From NCBI GenBank assembly GCA_964629965.1, contig CAZVRZ010000174.1, positions 1 through 9,969 of the forward strand: 9,969 nt of DNA, written 5' to 3'. Origin of the DNA: CAZVRZ01 sp964629965. GTDB lineage: Bacteria; Chloroflexota; Anaerolineae; Anaerolineales; UBA4823. How positions within the stretch are numbered: position 1 is the stretch's first letter; each line of letters starts with the position of its first letter. Positions 6,824 through 9,969 of the stretch are shown here, piece by piece. Both the position numbers and the translations under genes were made by a program. The notes beneath the pieces were generated by a model that saw nothing but the letters and a program-made list of their open reading frames with translations, searched no databases and was not told the DNA's origin.

Positions 6824-7762
6824 TTGGATTATATTGTGGATAACACATCTTCTATTGCACAAGCAAACGATTTAGCCCTGCTGGTCAGCGCCACGAAAAA
6901 ACGCTATATCCTGCGCCTGACAGAAGGACAGCAATTACATACCCATCGAGGCATCATCAATCATGATGATTTGATCGGTAAATCATGGGGCAGCAAGGTG
7001 TTCAGTCACCTGGGCAGCCCTTACCTTTTATTACAACCTTCGCTTGCCGATCTGTTGATCGAGACCCGCCGCAACACCCAAATCATGTACCCGAAAGAAA
7101 TAGGTTTCATCCTGGTATCGATGGATATTGGACCAGGCAGGCGAGTGGTGGAAGCCGGGTCAGGCTCGGGGGCTTTCACCACCGCACTGGCATTTGCAGT
7201 TGGGCCGCAGGGAAAGGTATATTCATACGAGAGGCGTCCTGAAATGCAAAACCTGGCAGCCAAAAACGTGGCACGCCTGGGGCTTGAAGAGCGAGTAACT
7301 TTCAAGCTCAGGGATATTGGTGAAGGTTTCGACGAAACTGATGTGGATGCTCTGTTCCTGGATGTGCCCAATCCTGAAGATTATGTACTCCAGGCGCGCC
7401 AGGCGCTGAAAAGCGGAGGTTTTTTTGGGTCGATTTTGCCCACAACAAACCAGGTCTCGCGTTTACTGATTGCGCTGCGCCAGGCCAACTTCGCCTTCGC
7501 GGATGTGTGCGAGGTGCTATTGAGGTATTACAAACCAGTACCCGATCGCTTGCGTCCAACCGACCGTATGATTGCCCATACAGGTTTTCTTATTTTTGCC
7601 CGCCCGGTCTCAGTACCCGCCGCGAGCCTGAAAGATGGCTCATTTGATGATGAAAAATTCCAATCGATCAAGGATGGATCCCTGGAAAGCGAAATCAATG
7701 CAGATGAAAACGATCTTACCAACGCATCTTCAGAAGACTCCACACCAGACCCAGATGAATAA
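6824..7762 (+). CDS. trmI: tRNA (adenine(58)-N1)-methyltransferase TrmI
   Basis: TrmI methylates N1 of A58 in the tRNA T-loop using S-adenosylmethionine, normally as a homotetramer. The 312-residue protein has the N-terminal beta domain (about 25-95, with IMYPKE at 88), then a Rossmann methyltransferase fold: SAM motif VVEAGSGSG (108-116), the acidic residue in SYERRPE (Glu136), and the catalytic-site LFLDVPNPEDYV with Asp180. RPTDRMIAHTGFLIFAR (244-260) is the usual family end. Residues about 262-312 are an extra acidic, Ser/Asp/Glu-rich tail, probably disordered. The start is TTG at 6824 or GTG at 6836; both are rare starts and neither has a strong ribosome binding site, so the N-terminus is uncertain by four residues. 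The Nudix gene follows after 2 nt, so the two are surely cotranscribed. Confidence 0.93.
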   Translation: MDYIVDNTSSIAQANDLALLVSATKKRYILRLTEGQQLHTHRGIINHDDLIGKSWGSKVFSHLGSPYLLLQPSLADLLIETRRNTQIMYPKEIGFILVSMDIGPGRRVVEAGSGSGAFTTALAFAVGPQGKVYSYERRPEMQNLAAKNVARLGLEERVTFKLRDIGEGFDETDVDALFLDVPNPEDYVLQARQALKSGGFFGSILPTTNQVSRLLIALRQANFAFADVCEVLLRYYKPVPDRLRPTDRMIAHTGFLIFARPVSVPAASLKDGSFDDEKFQSIKDGSLESEINADENDLTNASSEDSTPDPDE

Positions 7763-7764
7763 AT

Positions 7765-8436
7765 ATGGTACACGTGGAATTAACAAAAGACGAGATCATC
7801 CAACGATTGGCTAAAAACAATGGGAGAGCCATACAGCCAGATCATTCTCCTGAGAACCTGCCGGCAGGGTGGAAAGTTTTCGCTGGAATATCCGCAGAGA
7901 ACGCATCCCCGGCAGCCGTGCTCATTCCTTTGCTCTACCGGACGGACCTGGGCGCCCAAAACGGCTGGCACTTGCTGCTTACACGGCGAACCGAAACGGT
8001 GGGCAATCATAAAGGACAGGTATCTTTCCCGGGAGGGCGCGCCGATCCCGCGGATACATCGGTAGAAGACACAGCCATCCGGGAAGCGTATGAAGAAATT
8101 GGATTGCATCCAAACGATGTGGAGATTATTGGAAAACTGGAAAGTTTAACCACGATCACCCATTATCATATTACGCCCATCGTCGGTTTGATGCCCTGGC
8201 CTTATGCCTTTCGCTTGCAGACAGAAGAGGTTAGCCGGGTATTTACTGTTCCGTTAGCTTACCTGGCAGAAACTTTTAACCGGGAAACGAGTGATCGAGA
8301 GATATCGCTGCCTGATTCGCCGCAACCACTCCGCCTGCCCGTCATTTACTTCAAACCATATGATGGCGAAACGTTGTGGGGGATCAGTGCCGAAATCACC
8401 ATGCGCCTGCTCCAGCAGCTTGACATCGGTTGTTGA
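7765..8436 (+). CDS. Nudix hydrolase, CoA pyrophosphatase type (NudL/Nudt7-like)
   Basis: This 223-residue protein has a Nudix fold. The segment LLLTRRTETVGNHKGQVSFP (70-89) followed by GGRADPAD matches the extra signature of the CoA-pyrophosphatase subfamily, and the Nudix box continues to REAYEEIGL with metal-binding Glu residues at 107, 110 and 111. Members cleave coenzyme A or acyl-CoA to 3',5'-ADP and (acyl)phosphopantetheine. The first 50 or so residues are less conserved. The ATG at 7765 is 2 nt after the trmI stop with only a weak purine-rich stretch before it, so translation is probably coupled to trmI. There is no known functional tie with tRNA methylation. The subfamily assignment is good; activity is inferred. 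Confidence 0.92.
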   Translation: MVHVELTKDEIIQRLAKNNGRAIQPDHSPENLPAGWKVFAGISAENASPAAVLIPLLYRTDLGAQNGWHLLLTRRTETVGNHKGQVSFPGGRADPADTSVEDTAIREAYEEIGLHPNDVEIIGKLESLTTITHYHITPIVGLMPWPYAFRLQTEEVSRVFTVPLAYLAETFNRETSDREISLPDSPQPLRLPVIYFKPYDGETLWGISAEITMRLLQQLDIGC

Positions 8437-8476
8437 TCACCTCCTCGGCAGAAAAATCCCAAATAGAGTTAAAAGA

Positions 8477-8504
8477 GAATTCGCCCCGTAGATGGGGCGA
8501 ATTC
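8477..8504 (-). terminator. strong hairpin terminator between convergent genes
   Basis: A perfect 11-bp stem, GAATTCGCCCC (8477-8487) and GGGGCGAATTC (8494-8504), encloses a 6-nt loop. On the - strand it follows the L25 stop by about 30 nt and is succeeded by TCTTTTAACTCTATTT, a U-rich run. On the + strand it lies 40 nt past the Nudix stop, followed by the weaker CTTATC. It probably terminates both units, best for L25. Confidence 0.85.
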
Positions 8505-8535
8505 CTTATCGACAAACTTGGTGAGAAGCAGCGCA

Positions 8536-9183
8536 TTAATCCTTGGCAGCAGCTTCTTCTTCTTCCTTTTTGCCCTTCTCGATCACTTCGGGCTCAACTG
8601 CAGCAGCTTCTACTACCGCTTCTTCCTCTTGTTCCTGGCCAGTGGCAACTACCAGCATGGCATCGAGGTTTTCCAGAATAGTCACATTCTCGGGAGGAGT
8701 AATATCCTTAACCTGAACGCTGTCACCAATCCGCTTCAGCCCAGAAACATTCACCACAATCCGCTCTGGTAGATCGGCTGGCAAACATTCTACTTCCATT
8801 GTCTCCAGGGCGTAAACCAAGACCGCGTTGTAATCCTTCACAGCGGGCGAATCGCCAACGAATTCAACCATAACACTGGTGCGCAGTGTTTCTTTCATCG
8901 AAAGAGCCTGGAAATCTATGTGAATCAGACTGCCGGTCAGAACATTGCGCTGTTTTTCACGCACCAACACGGTATGCTGTTCACCCTCTAATTCGATCGT
9001 CAACAAGGCCGAGGGCAGTAATTGAGCAAGTGAACGACTGGTTTCGCGAAAATCCAGCGTTATCGGCGTGGGGTCGATATGACGACCATAAAGAACCGCG
9101 GGCAATTCACCCTCGCGACGCATTGCACGAACCTGCTTGCCGATTACGGGCCGGCGAGCCGCTTTCAAAACAACCTTATCCAT
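8536..9183 (-). CDS. rplY: 50S ribosomal protein L25/general stress protein Ctc
   Basis: Bacterial L25 binds 5S rRNA in the large ribosomal subunit. This 215-residue form is the long TL5/Ctc type. The N-terminal 5S-binding beta-barrel covers about 4-92 (ARRPVIGKQVRAMRREGELP, then LYGRHID). The C-terminal beta domain covers about 95-182 (VMVEFVGDSPAVK, ECLPADLPERIVV, SVQVKDI). The last 33 residues are a Glu/Ala-rich acidic tail, common in such proteins and probably disordered. The ATG at 9183 is supported by AAGGAAGG (9189-9196) 5 nt upstream. The upstream gene on the same strand ends 87 nt away; the gap contains small hairpins (ACCCT 9208-9212 with AGGGT 9222-9226) and no convincing promoter, so L25 may be read through from upstream or have its own weak promoter. 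Confidence 0.97.
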   Translation of the reverse strand: MDKVVLKAARRPVIGKQVRAMRREGELPAVLYGRHIDPTPITLDFRETSRSLAQLLPSALLTIELEGEQHTVLVREKQRNVLTGSLIHIDFQALSMKETLRTSVMVEFVGDSPAVKDYNAVLVYALETMEVECLPADLPERIVVNVSGLKRIGDSVQVKDITPPENVTILENLDAMLVVATGQEQEEEAVVEAAAVEPEVIEKGKKEEEEAAAKD

Positions 9184-9247
9184 CTATACCTTCCTTGAGC
9201 GCCTCTCACCCTGTTTCTAATAGGGTTACCATCGCTCCATAACTATT

Positions 9248-9261
9248 CCGGTTTCCACCGG
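9248..9261 (-). terminator. small hairpin after the membrane-anchored repeat protein gene, weak terminator candidate
   Basis: On the - strand CCGGT and ACCGG pair as a 5-bp stem around the loop GGAA, 9 nt after the TAA of the upstream gene. It is followed by AATAGTTATGG, which is AT-rich but not a U-tract. It may be a partial terminator or simply an mRNA 3' stabilising hairpin; the overlapping palindrome CCACCGGTGG (9255-9264) is an alternative fold. Confidence 0.3.
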
Positions 9262-9270
9262 TGGGAAATA

Positions 9271-9807
9271 TTAACCCCTCCGTCCCTTCAGCAAGCTGCC
9301 AACCAGGAACACCAAACCAACCGCTGTTCCGGCTGCCAGACCAGCCAATAAGGCTCGAGGGGTATCTAACACCGTTTCAACATGTCCATTAACCCGGCCT
9401 GCCAACAAGACCGAAGTATGCACAGAACCACCGGTCACTTCTTTTGCAACCAGCAGCCTGGCTTGCGAAGCGCTCATCTCAACCTGCTGCGAGAAAATGG
9501 CGGCGGCAGGACTATTTTCCATAGAGATGTTATTGGCGCTGGCAATTCCCAATGTACTCGAGGACAAATTAGCAGTTTCAGAATTCAGCATGCCTATGAT
9601 ACTGTATTCTGCATCGCATTGCCCGGCATGGATTTCTTGCACAGCGCTTTGGCGAATATCGGCCTCCGCTGCATCGATATGACTTGCCGAGCTTTGGGCA
9701 ACATGCGCCGTTTCCGCCTTGACCTGTTCAATGATCACTTGACCGATATTACCGGCATCAAACGCTGCGGGTTCAATAGGCTCTTGGGTGTTCTGATCAT
9801 CCGACAT
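9271..9807 (-). CDS. repeat-containing protein with C-terminal membrane anchor, unknown function
   Basis: This 178-residue protein is not assigned to a named family. Residues 1-55 are polar, Gln/Ala/Glu-rich and probably helical. Residues about 56-148 form six degenerate repeats of 13-19 residues, each ending in a short hydrophobic strand (YSIIG, LGIAS, AAIFS, RLLVA, SVLLA, ETVLD), which suggests a beta-solenoid, somewhat like bactofilins. Residues 152-173 are one membrane helix, followed by KGRRG, so the protein is probably tail-anchored. There is no signal peptide. The ATG at 9807 is chosen over the longer frame from 9891 because AGGAGG (9813-9818) lies 5 nt upstream and the extension would span the terminator hairpin at 9822-9844. 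The leader holds a strong promoter and that terminator. A polymer-forming or scaffold role is speculation. Confidence 0.8.
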   Translation of the reverse strand: MSDDQNTQEPIEPAAFDAGNIGQVIIEQVKAETAHVAQSSASHIDAAEADIRQSAVQEIHAGQCDAEYSIIGMLNSETANLSSSTLGIASANNISMENSPAAAIFSQQVEMSASQARLLVAKEVTGGSVHTSVLLAGRVNGHVETVLDTPRALLAGLAAGTAVGLVFLVGSLLKGRRG

Positions 9808-9821
9808 AACAACCTCCTGGC

Positions 9822-9844
9822 AAAAAAAGCCGCCCAAAGGGCGG
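9822..9844 (-). terminator. intrinsic terminator inside the 5' leader (possible attenuator)
   Basis: On the - strand, CCGCCC (9844-9839) and GGGCGG (9835-9830) form a 6-bp all-GC stem with a 3-nt loop, followed by C and seven Ts (9828-9822). It lies between the promoter at 9863-9891 and the ribosome binding site at 9813-9818. A rival pairing, AGCCG (9852-9848) with CGGCT (9832-9828), would break its lower part. Position in a leader suggests attenuation rather than ordinary termination. Confidence 0.8.
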
Positions 9845-9862
9845 AGACGGCTCAACTCATTG

Positions 9863-9891
9863 ATTCTAGTCGAGAGGCTTGTTTTCGTCAA
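9863..9891 (-). promoter_or_regulatory. sigma-70-type promoter of the repeat-protein gene
   Basis: On the - strand TTGACG (9886-9891) and TAGAAT (9863-9868) each match five of six consensus bases and are exactly 17 bp apart. The transcript would start near 9856-9857, giving a leader of about 50 nt that contains the terminator hairpin. This is the best promoter in the window. Confidence 0.7.
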
Positions 9892-9916
9892 TGTTTTTCA
9901 TGAGAAATTTAAGTAT

Positions 9917-9939
9917 GATACTGTATCCTTACGTAAGGA
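9917..9939. repeat. two overlapping palindromes before the gene at 9946
   Basis: GATAC-T-GTATC (9917-9927) and the 14-bp perfect palindrome TCCTTACGTAAGGA (9926-9939) lie side by side. The second includes the ribosome binding site AAGGA of the downstream start. A possible -10 box TATGAT (9914-9919) overlaps the first. They may be operator half-sites or, in RNA, a hairpin with the loop ACGU that masks the ribosome binding site. Confidence 0.55.
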
Positions 9940-9945
9940 AATTTG

Positions 9946-9969
9946 ATGCAAGTGCAATTTGGCTTTCCA
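9946..9969 (+). CDS. 5' end of a gene running off the window
   Basis: An ATG at 9946 opens a frame MQVQFGFP that stays open to the window edge. AAGGAA (9935-9940) lies 5 nt upstream, a good ribosome binding site. Only eight codons are present, so the product cannot be named. It is divergent from the repeat-protein gene, whose promoter sits about 55 bp upstream. Confidence 0.5.

Noticed and set aside
9271..9891. The longer 206-residue version of the repeat protein
   Set aside because: Its start at 9891 falls on the -35 box of the predicted promoter and its first 28 codons cross the terminator; the ATG at 9807 has a strong ribosome binding site.
9382..9903. A 173-codon + strand frame
   Set aside because: It is antisense to the repeat-protein gene and has no ribosome binding site; its composition looks like a shadow.

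Overview
The window carries mostly housekeeping genes of a free-living bacterium. Protein sequence styles (an ATP-grasp/esterase pair, a PLP cysteine desulfurase next to mnmA, a TrmI with an IMYPKE-type N-terminal region, L25 with a TL5/Ctc-type C-terminal domain) most resemble Chloroflexota, probably class Anaerolineae. That placement rests on memory of family members, not on a search. No phage, IS element, CRISPR array, tRNA or rRNA was seen. A run of ten Ns at 2809-2818 marks a scaffold gap.

Layout. 32-1459 (-) is a phosphoglucomutase/phosphomannomutase, divergent from a + strand cluster. That cluster holds an ATP-grasp ligase (1682-2850, interrupted by the gap), an alpha/beta-hydrolase esterase (2855-3625), a cysteine desulfurase (3627-4820), the tRNA 2-thiouridylase MnmA (4829-5920) and a three-helix small membrane protein (5948-6220). 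It ends at a hairpin that is a good terminator for the convergent cold-shock gene (6269-6484, -). The 339-bp space 6485-6823 holds a probable long, structured cold-shock 5' leader and its promoter on the - strand, and a + strand promoter for trmI (6824-7762), which is followed 2 nt later by a Nudix CoA-pyrophosphatase-type gene (7765-8436). A strong hairpin at 8477-8504 separates these from the convergent L25/Ctc gene (8536-9183, -). Upstream of L25, on the same strand, lies a gene for a repeat-rich protein with a C-terminal membrane anchor (9271-9807, -). Its leader contains a textbook intrinsic terminator between a strong promoter and the start codon. The first eight codons of a + strand gene start at 9946.

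How the genes fit together. The cysteine desulfurase most likely supplies persulfide sulfur to MnmA for s2U34 in tRNA, as in the paired YrvO-MnmA of Gram-positives. TrmI makes m1A58 in the T-loop, so two tRNA modification systems sit close together. The ATP-grasp ligase and esterase look like a functional pair of unknown substrate. In the raw sequence they appear as one 668-codon frame, but this is very probably an artefact of the wrong gap size: another frame after the gap gives a natural end for the ligase 4 nt before the esterase start.

The most interesting non-coding signals are the nested-helix leader of the cold-shock gene, the terminator-in-leader (possible attenuator) of the 178-residue protein gene, and two adjacent palindromes before the gene at 9946, one of which could hide its ribosome binding site.
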